Source: Actinokineospora diospyrosa (lineage in GTDB: Bacteria > Actinomycetota > Actinomycetes > Mycobacteriales > Pseudonocardiaceae). Taken from it: a stretch of 64,000 bases of DNA. A program made the translations under genes and the position numbers. Shown one piece after another: positions 54,712-62,603 of the stretch. The notes under the pieces are model-generated. The model saw only the letters and a list, made by a program, of their open reading frames with translations, did not search any database and had not been told where the DNA came from. Each line of letters opens with the position of its first letter. Positions within the stretch are counted from its first letter, which is position 1. The stretch covers positions 372,001 through 436,000 of the forward strand of contig NZ_JAMTCO010000007.1 of NCBI RefSeq assembly GCF_024171925.1, written 5' to 3'.

Positions 54712-55536
54712 TCACTTCCGCCGTCGCCGGTGCAGTCCGTACCAAGCGGCACCCGCGGTGGCCACCGCGCCGAGCCCGATCGCGGTCACCGCGACGGCCG
54801 TCCCGGACGGCGCGTGCAAGCGCGAGCGCAGCGACACCGGCTTGGTGAAGGTGAGCACCGGCCACTCCCGCTCGCCCGCCAGTTTGCGCAGCCCCCGGTC
54901 CGGGTTGACCACCGACGGCTTGCCGACCGCCTCCAGCATCGGCAGGTCGGTGCTGGAATCGGAGTAGGCGTGGCTGGCCGCGAGGTCGTAGCCGTTGCGG
55001 TCGGCGAGCTCGCGGATCGCGGTCGCCTTGTTGGGGCCGTAGCAGTAGAAGTCGATCTCGCCGGTGTAGCGGCCGTCCACGGCGACCATCCTGGTGCCGA
55101 CGCTGTGCGTCGCCCCGATCATCAGCGCGATCGGGGTGACGATCTCCTCGCCGGAGGCCGACACCACCACCACGTCGTGCCCGTCGGCCTTGTGCGCGGC
55201 GACCAGTTCGGCCGCCTCCGCGTAGACGAGCGGGTCGACGATGTCGTGCAGCGTCTCCTCCACGATGGACCGGACCTGCTCGACGTCCCAGCCCTCGCAC
55301 AACGCGGTCAGGTGCGCGCGCATCCGCTCGACCTGGTCGGCGTCCGCGCCGGAGGAGGCGAACACGAACTGCGCGTAGGCGCTCTTGAGCACGCCGCGCC
55401 GGTTGATCAGGCCACCCTGGAAGAACGGCCTGCTGAAGGCCAACGCGCTCGACTTGGCGATCACCGTCTTGTCGAGGTCGAAGAAGGCCGCCACCCGGCC
55501 GGGCTGGGGCGCTGCCTGCGCGCCGGAGTCGCTCAC
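54712..55536 (-). CDS. HAD-superfamily phosphatase (subfamily IB), SerB-like, with C-terminal membrane anchor
   Basis: 274 aa. FFDLDKTVIAKSS (DxDxT nucleophile motif), VVSASGEEIV (motif II Ser) and YSDSSTDLPMLEAVG (motif IV) define a subfamily IB phosphatase such as phosphoserine phosphatase. A hydrophobic segment near residues 248-268 and a basic tail HRRRRK suggest membrane attachment, unlike classical SerB. Ortholog by position of Rv3661. GTG 55536 lies 6 nt after a TATGCT box. Confidence 0.9.
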   Translation of the reverse strand: MSDSGAQAAPQPGRVAAFFDLDKTVIAKSSALAFSRPFFQGGLINRRGVLKSAYAQFVFASSGADADQVERMRAHLTALCEGWDVEQVRSIVEETLHDIVDPLVYAEAAELVAAHKADGHDVVVVSASGEEIVTPIALMIGATHSVGTRMVAVDGRYTGEIDFYCYGPNKATAIRELADRNGYDLAASHAYSDSSTDLPMLEAVGKPSVVNPDRGLRKLAGEREWPVLTFTKPVSLRSRLHAPSGTAVAVTAIGLGAVATAGAAWYGLHRRRRK

Positions 55537-55542
55537 CGGGCC

Positions 55543-55548
55543 AGCATA
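55543..55548 (-). promoter_or_regulatory. -10 box of the HAD phosphatase gene
   Basis: TATGCT on the minus strand, 6 nt before the GTG at 55536. Confidence 0.55.
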
Positions 55549-55756
55549 GGAGCCGTGCGGCCGCGGGCGGGGGACGCGGCCACCGGTGGCTGGTTGCCCG
55601 GATGTCGCCCGATGCCGTGGAAAGCGCACGTGGACACTCGGCTGAGCGGTGGTCGCGCTCGCGGTTACCGGTCACGGACGGGACAAGTCCGAACTCGGCA
55701 GGGTGTCTTCTGCCGTATGTGGCCATCGAGTGGCGTCGAGGGGATACAGTATGGCT

Positions 55757-55845
55757 ACCCGGCCTTCGAGCCGGGCCGGTTCAGTCCGACCCCCCGGGGC
55801 TGAACCCGTTGACGACCCCCGCCCCTCCCCCCTGGCGGGGGTCGT
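55757..55845 (+). ncRNA. 6C RNA (B11-like)
   Basis: Two hairpins with C-run loops, the definition of the actinobacterial 6C RNA. GGTTCAG (55778-55784) pairs with CTGAACC (55800-55806) around a loop with six C; ACGACCCCCGCC (55812-55823) pairs with GGCGGGGGTCGT (55834-55845) around CCTCCCCCCT. A small CCGGC / GCCGG hairpin leads. TACAGT at 55745-55750 is a suitable -10. In M. tuberculosis B11/6C lies between Rv3660c (ssd) and Rv3661, exactly as here. Confidence 0.92.
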
Positions 55846-56034
55846 CCCATTTCCGGGTGAGGCAGCCCCCTCCAGCTTGCCCTAGGCCACCGACAGTCTG
55901 CCGCCGCGACCCGCCCGACAACTGCCAGTTATCCACAACGCGGTCGACCATCCACAGTCTGACCTGGCCTCTTTCGGTCCTTCCCAGTTTCACCAGATTC
56001 TGGTCACAGCCCCGGTGAACGACGAGGAGGAGCT

Positions 56035-57096
56035 GTGAACCGACCGACTGCCTGGCTGCGCGCGGACCCCGTGCTCGAGCACGTGCTGCGGCTGTGCGCC
56101 GCCGCTGGGACCGAGCCCGACCAGGCTGGCCGACTGGCCGATGTGCGGGCCCGCTGGCCGAGCGCGCCGTTGATCCTGCTGGACGACCGTGCGCTGGTCA
56201 CCTGCGCCGAAGCGGGCCTGCCCAGACGCGGCGGGGTCGTGCTGGTCGTCGCGGGCACACCACCGCCGGGCTGTTGGGAACACGCGGTCCGCCTCGGTGT
56301 CGAGCAGGTCGTCTCGCTGCCGGAGGACGAACCGTGGTTGGCCGCCGCGCTGGCCGACGCGACCGAGGCCCCAGCGGGGACCGAGGGCCGCGTGCTCGCT
56401 GTCCTCGGTGGTCAGGGCGGTGCGGGAGCGTCGGTTTTCGCCACCGCTGTCGCCCTCGCCGCTGTTGGGACCGGCACCAACGCACTGCTCGTCGACTGCG
56501 ACCCGCTCGGTGGTGGGCTGGATCTGTTGCTGGGCGCGGAAGGCGAGCCGGGGTTGCGGTGGCCGGACGTCCGGTTGCGTTCGGGGCGGGTGCCGGTGTC
56601 CAGCCTGCACGCGTCCCTGCCCGGTAGGACCAAGGGCAAATCCCGGCTGACGCTGCTGTCTGGTGCGAGAGAAGGCGATGGGCCGTCGTCAGATGCGGTC
56701 ATCGCGGTGATGGAGGCAGGCAAACGGGCTGGGGAGACAGTGGTTTGCGACCTGCCGCGCACGCCGGATCCCACAAGTCGGGCAGTCTTCGATCGGGCAG
56801 ATCTAACGGTTGTTGTCGTCCCTGCCGAGCTCCGTGCCGCCGCAGCGACTCGTCGTTTGACCAAATACCTTGCTTCTCAAGGTATCCACCCGTCCCTGGT
56901 TGTTCGTAGCGCACCGCACCTCCGTCCAACAGACATCGCCAGGGCGGTAGATCTACCTCTACTGGCTACATACCGTCGCGACCCGGGTCTACCGGCCCGC
57001 CTCAACGGAGGCGTCTTTCCCTTGCGTGGCTCACTATTCCGGGCTAGTAACACCGTTCTGCGTGCACTAAAGGCGGGCGTCGGTCATGACCGTTGA
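56035..57096 (+). CDS. ssd: septum-site-determining-like protein Ssd / CpaE-like MinD-family ATPase
   Basis: 353 aa. An N-terminal receiver-like region (about residues 1-110) precedes a MinD/ParA-type domain. The P-loop reads LGGQGGAGAS (about residues 123-132): both signature lysines of the deviant Walker A are missing, as is usual for CpaE/Ssd proteins, so nucleotide hydrolysis is doubtful. DCDPLGGGLDLLLG is the following switch region. In pilus systems CpaE localises the secretion machinery. GTG with GAGGAGGAG upstream. First gene of the tad operon; it overlaps tadA by 11 nt. Confidence 0.9.
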   Translation: MNRPTAWLRADPVLEHVLRLCAAAGTEPDQAGRLADVRARWPSAPLILLDDRALVTCAEAGLPRRGGVVLVVAGTPPPGCWEHAVRLGVEQVVSLPEDEPWLAAALADATEAPAGTEGRVLAVLGGQGGAGASVFATAVALAAVGTGTNALLVDCDPLGGGLDLLLGAEGEPGLRWPDVRLRSGRVPVSSLHASLPGRTKGKSRLTLLSGAREGDGPSSDAVIAVMEAGKRAGETVVCDLPRTPDPTSRAVFDRADLTVVVVPAELRAAAATRRLTKYLASQGIHPSLVVRSAPHLRPTDIARAVDLPLLATYRRDPGLPARLNGGVFPLRGSLFRASNTVLRALKAGVGHDR

Positions 57097-58222
57097 CTTG
57101 GTGGACCGGGTCCGGCGCCGGTTGGTTGGCGGAGGAATCGATGCGTCGCCCGCAGCGGTTGCCGACGCCGTAAGAGCTGAGGTCGGTGTCGTAGGAGACG
57201 CGGATGTCCTGTCAGCGCTTACCCTGCTGCGGCAGGAGTTCGTTGGTGCTGGACCGCTTGAGCCGTTGCTGCGAGACAGCGGTACCACCGACGTGTTGGT
57301 GACCGCGCCCGATCAGGTCTGGGTCGATGGCGCGGCCGGGTTGCACCGAACGGGCGTCCGCTTCTCCGACGAAGACGCCGTCCGCCGCTTGGCTCAACGG
57401 CTGGCCACAGCGGCCGGACGGCGCCTCGACGACGCACAGCCCCATGTGGACGGTTGGTTGCCGGGTGGGCAGGTGCGGTTGCACGCCGTTCTCCCGCCGA
57501 TCGCCGAACACACCTGCATCTCGTTGCGCGTCCTCCGGCCCGCGAATCACCGGCTGGCTGATCTCCAGGCACTCGGCACCTTTGACGCGGAGATCCACCA
57601 ACTGCTCGGCGCGATCATCAGCGCCCGGCTGTCCTTCCTCATCACCGGTGGCACCGGCGCGGGTAAGTCGACCCTCTTGGCCGCTCTGCTCGCCGCTGTC
57701 CCCAGTCGTGAACGCATCATCTGTGTCGAAGACGCGGGCGAGCTCCACCCCGACCACCCGCAGTTCATCCGTTTGGTCAGCCGCCCACCCAACATCGAGG
57801 GCGCTGGCGAGATCACCCTTCGCGACCTGGTCCGCCAAGGCCTGCGCATGCGCCCCGACCGCATCATCGTCGGTGAGGTCCGCGGCCCAGAGGTGATCGA
57901 CCTTCTTACGTCCCTCAACACAGGCCATGACGGCGGCGCTGGCACCGTTCACGCCAACTCACCACAAGAGTTGCCTGCGCGGCTAGAGGCACTAGCCGCG
58001 CTAGGTGGGCTCGACAGGCCTGCTCTGCACAGTCAGCTTTCCGCCGCTGTCCACTTGGTCCTCCACATGCGCCGCGACCCCACTCCAACTCTTAGCGAGA
58101 TCGCCCTACTAGCTCGAACCCACACCACTGTCACAACACGGACTGCTTGGCGCAGCGGAGCCTGGACCGATCGCCCGGCTCTTACCGCCCTGCTCACCTC
58201 TAGGGGTGTGTCATGGCCCTAG
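57086..58222 (+). CDS. tadA: Tad secretion ATPase (CpaF family)
   Basis: Hexameric ATPase powering assembly of Flp/Tad pili, on the cytoplasmic membrane face. 378 aa. N-terminal helical region, then the secretion-ATPase core: Walker A GGTGAGKST (188-196), CVEDAGEL (Asp box), RPDRIIVGEVRGPEVID (Walker B region with Glu) and NTGHDGGAGTVHANS (His box). It partners TadB/TadC encoded next; all junctions overlap. Confidence 0.95.
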   Translation: MTVDLVDRVRRRLVGGGIDASPAAVADAVRAEVGVVGDADVLSALTLLRQEFVGAGPLEPLLRDSGTTDVLVTAPDQVWVDGAAGLHRTGVRFSDEDAVRRLAQRLATAAGRRLDDAQPHVDGWLPGGQVRLHAVLPPIAEHTCISLRVLRPANHRLADLQALGTFDAEIHQLLGAIISARLSFLITGGTGAGKSTLLAALLAAVPSRERIICVEDAGELHPDHPQFIRLVSRPPNIEGAGEITLRDLVRQGLRMRPDRIIVGEVRGPEVIDLLTSLNTGHDGGAGTVHANSPQELPARLEALAALGGLDRPALHSQLSAAVHLVLHMRRDPTPTLSEIALLARTHTTVTTRTAWRSGAWTDRPALTALLTSRGVSWP

Positions 58223-58965
58223 TGCTGGTCGCACTCGCGGTACTCGTGTGGCCGTCTATGCAGCCCACCCGGCGGTTGCGCGCTCTGGCGGCAGCACCAC
58301 GTGCGCGATGGCGGATATCGCGCCCCGCGGTCATCGTGATCGTGCTGCTAGTCGTGGCCGCTTGGTTCGCGCTGGGGCCGGGAGGCGGTGTTGCGGCTGT
58401 CGTCGTGGGAGTCGCGCTCTGGTATCAGCGGCGGGCAGGGCTCCGGCTGCGAACTCGACTGGCTGAGTCCGAGGAGCTCAGCGAGGCCGTCGCCGGCCTT
58501 GTCGGGGAGTTGACCACCGGAGCGCATCCAGTCACCGCTGCCGAACAGACCGCTCAAGATCTCACCCCACCGGCCGCGCGCAGCCTGCAAGCGATCGCGA
58601 CCGCGGCTCGCCTGGGCGGCGACGTCGAGATCAGCCCACCGGAGCTGCAGCGAGCGTGGCGGCTCGCTAACCGCCACGGGATACCCCTCGCTGCCAGTCT
58701 CGCCGCAGTCGCGCGCGACCTTGCTCATCGAGTTCGATTCAGCAGAGGGGTGCTGGCGAAACTAGCCGGTCCACAAACCAGTGCCGCTGTCCTGTCAGGG
58801 CTACCTGTGGTCGGGCTGGCTCTGGGCGAGGCCATCGGCGCCCAGCCGCTAGCCACCCTTAAGTCGACCCCGATTGGCCAAGCCCTGTTGGTCCTAGGCG
58901 CCACCTTCACCGCCCTCGGTCTTCTCTGGACCAACCACATCATCAACCGCGCAGTGCCGACATGA
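58213..58965 (+). CDS. tadB: Tad pilus inner-membrane protein TadB
   Basis: 250 aa. Hydrophobic segments near residues 1-15 and 32-60, a GspF-type helical domain (ESEELSEAVAGLVGELTTGAHPVTAAEQTA) and two C-terminal segments (about residues 190-212 and 222-245). With TadC forms the platform on which TadA works. Overlaps tadA by 10 nt and tadC by 4 nt. A short ALVLVALAVLVWPSMQP start follows ATG 58213. Confidence 0.88.
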   Translation: MALVLVALAVLVWPSMQPTRRLRALAAAPRARWRISRPAVIVIVLLVVAAWFALGPGGGVAAVVVGVALWYQRRAGLRLRTRLAESEELSEAVAGLVGELTTGAHPVTAAEQTAQDLTPPAARSLQAIATAARLGGDVEISPPELQRAWRLANRHGIPLAASLAAVARDLAHRVRFSRGVLAKLAGPQTSAAVLSGLPVVGLALGEAIGAQPLATLKSTPIGQALLVLGATFTALGLLWTNHIINRAVPT

Positions 58966-59513
58966 CCTTCAGCCTCCTGCTCCTAGCCGCAGCCCTTCTG
59001 ATCATCACTCCATCCAGGCGGCAGCGGTTCCGCCGAGTCATGGGCCTTGTGCCCCCTCGAAAACGGCGGCCCTCCAAACCACGCAAGGTCGACGCACTTC
59101 GCCTTGCCGCGACCTGGGATCTACTCGCCGCCTGCCTCCAGGCAGGGCTGCCAGTCCCGACAGCCATATCAGCGGTAAGCGAAGACCTCTCATCACTACG
59201 TGACGTCGCCGAGCAGTTGGCCCTAGGTGCCGATCCACGGCAAGCCTGGGCTGCAGCCCTCGACTGCCCACACACCAAAGACTTAGCCAGAGCAGCCCGT
59301 CGCACCGCACGATCCGGCGCCGGACTCGCAGAGGTGGCCGCCCGCCTAGCCGCTGAGGTTCGCGACCAGGTCGAGCAACAAGCCGAAGCCCGGGCCCAAC
59401 GAGCCTCGGTGCTCATCACCCTCCCCCTGGGCCTCTGCTACCTCCCCGCCTTCTTGACCCTGGGCGTCCTCCCAGTCGTCCTAGGCCTGACCGCCCGAAC
59501 GTTTGACCTATGA
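58962..59513 (+). CDS. tadC: Tad pilus inner-membrane protein TadC
   Basis: 183 aa GspF-domain protein, shorter than proteobacterial TadC but normal for actinobacterial tight clusters. N-terminal segment MTFSLLLLAAALLI, then the helical domain ATWDLLAACLQAGLPVPTAISAVSEDL and the C-terminal transmembrane pair (about residues 148-178). Couples to tadB and the pilin gene by 4-nt overlaps. Confidence 0.87.
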   Translation: MTFSLLLLAAALLIITPSRRQRFRRVMGLVPPRKRRPSKPRKVDALRLAATWDLLAACLQAGLPVPTAISAVSEDLSSLRDVAEQLALGADPRQAWAAALDCPHTKDLARAARRTARSGAGLAEVAARLAAEVRDQVEQQAEARAQRASVLITLPLGLCYLPAFLTLGVLPVVLGLTARTFDL

Positions 59514-59755
59514 CCGTCCGCATCTCAGTACCGGAGGTTCCTGTGCACAGCCTTGTCCACGCCCTTGACGACAGCACTGACAGCACCGACAGCACCGACA
59601 GCACAGTCGATGGGGACAGAGGCTCGATCTCCATCGAGTTCGCGCTCATCACCTTGTGTGCCGCAGCGCTTGCTGGCGTGCTCGTCGCCGTTGTCACCAG
59701 CAGTTCGGTTTCCGCAGCCCTGGCTCAACTCATCGCGGACGCGTTGTCGCCATGA
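59510..59755 (+). CDS. Flp-type pilin-like protein (DUF4244), 81 aa
   Basis: Candidate major pilin. An N-terminal polar leader contains the repeat TDSTDSTDST, then GDRGSISIEFALITLCAAALAGVLVAVVTS. The Gly-x-x-x-Glu spacing before a ~20-residue hydrophobic helix is that of type IV/Flp prepilins, with processing before SISIEF. The residues after the helix are few, as in Flp pilins. Overlaps tadC and the TadE-like gene by 4 nt each. Confidence 0.82.
   Translation: MTVRISVPEVPVHSLVHALDDSTDSTDSTDSTVDGDRGSISIEFALITLCAAALAGVLVAVVTSSSVSAALAQLIADALSP
59570..59605 (+). repeat. 9-nt tandem repeat inside the pilin gene
   Basis: Four copies of GACAGCAC(T/C/A) encode the DST repeats of the pilin leader region. 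Copy-number change would keep the frame and lengthen or shorten the leader. Confidence 0.8.
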
Positions 59756-60075
59756 CCGACGACGGATCGGTGACGGTTGAGGCGGCACTGGTCATTGGCG
59801 CGATCGTGGCCGTGCTGTTGCTCGGGGTCATGGGTGTCGCTGCCGCTGCGGACCACGTGCGGTGTGTCGACGCTGCCCGGGAGGCCGCGCGGTTGACGGC
59901 TCGCGGTGAGGTCGAGCGCGCGCGATCAGCGGCCAGGACCATCGCACCTCATGACGCGACGATTGAGATCCGCGTGGATCGCGATGAGGTCGCAGTAACC
60001 GTGCACAGCACCCGCGGCCTCTTACCGGTCCACGGCGACGCCTACGCCGTGGTCGAGCCCGGCGCGGCGCCATGA
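59752..60075 (+). CDS. TadE-like minor pilin, 107 aa
   Basis: MTDDGSVTVEAALVIGAIVAVLLLGVMGV is a class of TadE N-terminus: short leader, Gly-Ser-Val-Thr-Val-Glu processing region with Glu5, and one transmembrane helix. The small extracytoplasmic domain follows, with CVDAAREAARLTARGE typical of TadE. ATG chosen at the ATGA overlap with the pilin stop. Corresponds to Rv3655c. Confidence 0.85.
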   Translation: MTDDGSVTVEAALVIGAIVAVLLLGVMGVAAAADHVRCVDAAREAARLTARGEVERARSAARTIAPHDATIEIRVDRDEVAVTVHSTRGLLPVHGDAYAVVEPGAAP

Positions 60076-60428
60076 CCGATGACGGCGGGTTCGCGACGGT
60101 TTTCGCCGCCTGGGTGATCACCGGGCTGCTGTCACTGGTACTCATGGTCATGACGGTCGCGGGTGCGGTCAGCGCCCGGCACCGCGCCGAGAGCGCCGCC
60201 GACCTCGGTGCGCTCGCCGCCGCCGCGCACGTGCTCGACGGGCGGGCCTGCGCCCGGGCCAGGTGGGTCGTCGAGCGGGCGGGTGCCGAACTCGTCGGGT
60301 GTGCGGTGAGCGGTTGGGACGCCACGGTCGAGGTGGCCGTCCGACCGGCCGCGCTGATCGGCCCCGCCAGGGCCACGGCCCGCGCCGGGCCGGTCGTCGA
60401 CGGCCAAGCGGTCGACCTCGAACGGTGA
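60072..60428 (+). CDS. TadE/TadG-like protein, 118 aa (Rv3654c-like)
   Basis: MTDDGGFATVFAAWVITGLLSLVLMVMTVAGAVSARHRAESAADLGALAAA begins with a pilin-like leader and helix, followed by the A-E-S-A-A-D-L-x-A-L-A-A-A block seen in TadG/TadE-like secretion-neighbourhood proteins. Overlaps the TadE-like gene by 4 nt and ends the pilus operon. Confidence 0.82.
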   Translation: MTDDGGFATVFAAWVITGLLSLVLMVMTVAGAVSARHRAESAADLGALAAAAHVLDGRACARARWVVERAGAELVGCAVSGWDATVEVAVRPAALIGPARATARAGPVVDGQAVDLER

Positions 60429-60740
60429 ACGGCATCACAACTCGGTGTCGTCCGGCCGGGAGCCGCTGATGATCACTGGCCGTGTCGGTCGACGTTTCCG
60501 CAGGTGGTGGCACCGCTAAACACGTCTCAACGGTTCGCTGTACGGCCACGTGGCGGCCCCGCTGGGGTGCGTGCGGGCGTCGAGGTGACCGGTTCGCCGA
60601 GTTTCGCCGCTCCGGTCGGATGACAGGTCATTTACCTCGCCAGAGCGACCAGTTGTCGACAGCGAGTTTCGTACGGCGTCCCCGATGCCGTTGAGTGAGT
60701 TGTAGGGCGCTGAACCCGGCGCCCGCACCCCGAGGAGGCA
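60429..60740. other. 312-nt gap without a gene
   Basis: Between the pilus operon and the prim-pol gene. No coding frame, strong terminator or repeat stands out. The end must hold the promoter of the prim-pol gene, but no convincing -10/-35 pair was identified. Confidence 0.4.
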
Positions 60741-61373
60741 GTGCCCGAGATGTTGGGAACCGTGAGGTCGGACAACTGGCGGCGAGCGTTCCGCGTCGAG
60801 CTGCGCGCCGAGGCGATCGGCCTCGCGTTCCGCGGCTGGCCGGTGCTGCCGGGGACCTACCCGGTGGCGGGCCACTGGGCCGGTCGCGACGGTTCCGAGG
60901 ACAGCAGCGGCCCGGTGCCGGTGCACGCGGACTGGCAGGACCGGACCGGCACCCAGCCGGAGCAGGTCGCCACCTGGTGGACCGGTCAGCCCTACAGCCT
61001 GCTGCTGGCCACCGGCCTCGGCTACGACGCCATCGAGGTCGGCGACGAGCTCGGCCGCGGCGCCGCCCGCGTCCTGCGGTCGGTCGGGTTGCCGGTGCCG
61101 ATCATCGCCACCCCCGAGCACCGCTGGTTCTTCCTCACCCGCACCGGCTCCGGCCTCGCCCCCGAGCTCGCCGCCAACCCCGACATCACCCTGCGCGGCG
61201 CAGGCGACTGGATCACCCTGCCGCCCAGCCCGTTCCAGCACGGTGTCGTGCACTGGCGGGTCAAGCCCGAGGTGTGCGGTTGGCAGATCCCGAGCACCGA
61301 GACCGTGCAGGACGCCCTCCTGGACGCCATGCACAGCAACACCCGCCACCTGGTGACCACCGCCCGCGACTGA
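60741..61373 (+). CDS. bifunctional DNA primase/polymerase (prim-pol) domain protein, 210 aa
   Basis: Stand-alone N-terminal prim-pol domain of the kind common in actinobacterial chromosomes. FRGWPVLPGTYP (about residues 30-41), an acidic metal-site region near HADWQDRTGTQPEQVATWW, LLLATGLGYDAIEV (the usual NxGVxTGxxSGLxVxDxD region, diverged) and RWFFLTRTGSGL. The canonical DxD is not evident (AIEVGDE instead), so polymerase activity is uncertain. GTG with GAGGAGG upstream. Confidence 0.75.
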   Translation: MPEMLGTVRSDNWRRAFRVELRAEAIGLAFRGWPVLPGTYPVAGHWAGRDGSEDSSGPVPVHADWQDRTGTQPEQVATWWTGQPYSLLLATGLGYDAIEVGDELGRGAARVLRSVGLPVPIIATPEHRWFFLTRTGSGLAPELAANPDITLRGAGDWITLPPSPFQHGVVHWRVKPEVCGWQIPSTETVQDALLDAMHSNTRHLVTTARD

Positions 61374-61728
61374 TCCACCGACCACCACCCGTGGTTCGAC
61401 CGGGACCACCGCCCACCCGCCCGGGCGCCCGGTCAACCACACCCAGCCTGTCCACCGGACCGACGCCGTACTCCCGCCCGAGTGCGTCGCCCACCGGACA
61501 GGCAGCCAGCCGAGTAACGCTGGAGCCTCCGGACTCCCGCGCAGCGTCACGGAACAGGGACAACGGCCTAGCCGTCCAGTCGACACCCCGCCCCGGGATG
61601 ACCACCCTGCACCGGCACCAACCCGCCTCCTGGTGCCACCCCGCAGGACAGGTACTCCCCGTCGACGGTCCCGCGCACACAGTCCGCTGACCAACCGCGG
61701 TAGCAGCCCGAAGCCCCGTCTCGGCGGC

Positions 61729-61789
61729 ATGCGGCGCGCCGGGAAGCGCAACCGGTCCTCGACCGGTTGCCCCCGGCGCGCTGCCGCAT
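61729..61789. repeat. long imperfect hairpin
   Basis: ATGCGGC, CGCCGGG and GCAACCGGT (61729-61756) pair in order with ACCGGTTGC, CCCGGCG and GCCGCAT (61762-61789), a 23-bp stem with small bulges and a 5-nt loop. Confidence 0.75.
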
Positions 61790-61824
61790 CCGGACCCCGC
61801 ACAGCCCCAGCGCCCCCGCGCGAC

Positions 61825-61865
61825 CGGCTCGAGCCTGCGATAAAGAGCTTCGCAGGCTCGAGCCG
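61825..61865. repeat. 15-bp perfect hairpin
   Basis: CGGCTCGAGCCTGCG (61825-61839) and CGCAGGCTCGAGCCG (61851-61865) with an 11-nt loop. Could terminate transcription from either side. Confidence 0.8.
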
Positions 61866-62106
61866 ATCCCACTGGCCCGCGCACAGGTCGGGCTGACACC
61901 GCAAGTCCCAACCGCCGTCGAGCCGAAGCGGATGTGCTGACACCAGCCACTTCTGCGAGCGGTGGCTGCGGCAGGTGGGCTGGGTGAAGAGATCGGCCTG
62001 GCATCAGTGCCCCCAGCCACTGACAGCTGGCCGTGCAGTCGAGATGGAGAGCCGAACTGCTTCTGTGCCGGCACGGCAGTCGTGCTGTCCGCCCCACCCA
62101 CAGTGC

Positions 62107-62312
62107 CAGCCCGTGGACACTCGGACCCGCCGGTGCCAACCCAGCCCCCGCCGGGTCGCCCCAACCCACCTACTCAGCCCCTGGACACTCGGACCCGTCG
62201 GTGCCAGCCCGCCCTCCGTCAGGTCCGCCTCAGCCCACCTTCCCAGCGCCTGGACAGTCGGAAGATCCGGTGCCATCTCAGCCCGCTCTCGGTTGCCCTG
62301 CCAACCCAGCCC
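62107..62312 (+). pseudogene. decayed proline-rich 69-bp repeats
   Basis: Three imperfect units beginning CAGCCCGTGG (62107), CAGCCCCTGG (62175) and CAGCGCCTGG (62244). Units 2 and 3 read APGHSDPSVPARPPSGPPQP and APGQSEDPVPSQPALG in one frame; unit 1 is 68 bp long, so its RGHSDPPVPTQPPPG reads in another frame. A coding repeat with a 1-bp deletion fits best. No intact gene surrounds it. Confidence 0.5.
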
Positions 62313-62340
62313 GGCGGCCGTCGGAGTCGCTGGTGCCAGG

Positions 62341-62486
62341 TGCTCGATGGGGTGGACCTGTTTTGTGTGGGGGGACGGCACCCGTAGCGTCGTTCAGCGG
62401 CAGGGCCTGCTTTTGGGCCCCTGCTTTGCGGTTCTGCCACGGGTGTCGTAGGGGCCCCGCACAAAACAGGTCCACCCCATCGAGCA
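62341..62486. repeat. 146-bp palindromic element
   Basis: Terminal arms of 32 bp (62341-62372 and 62455-62486) are complementary with a single T/C mismatch (a G-U pair in RNA). Inner stems ACGGCACCCGT / ACGGGTGTCGT and GGCAGGGCC / GGTTCTGCC extend it almost to the centre. No ORF and no clear target-site duplication. MITE-like, cruciform or long-hairpin RNA. Confidence 0.85.
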
Positions 62487-62603
62487 AAGCTCGAAAATCG
62501 CGGATCGGGCGCCGAGCTCGCCGCCAGGCGACGAGGCCGTCCACCGGAGCCGAAGGCGGAGGCCCGAATCCCTTGCCCCGCATCCCCAACCCCGGCCTAC
62601 GCC

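Noticed and set aside
60516-62169. Long minus-strand frames over the prim-pol gene and the gene desert (60516-61943, 61261-62169)
   Set aside because: No domain, no ribosome site, biased Gly/Arg/Ala composition; they cross hairpins and the antisense of the prim-pol gene.
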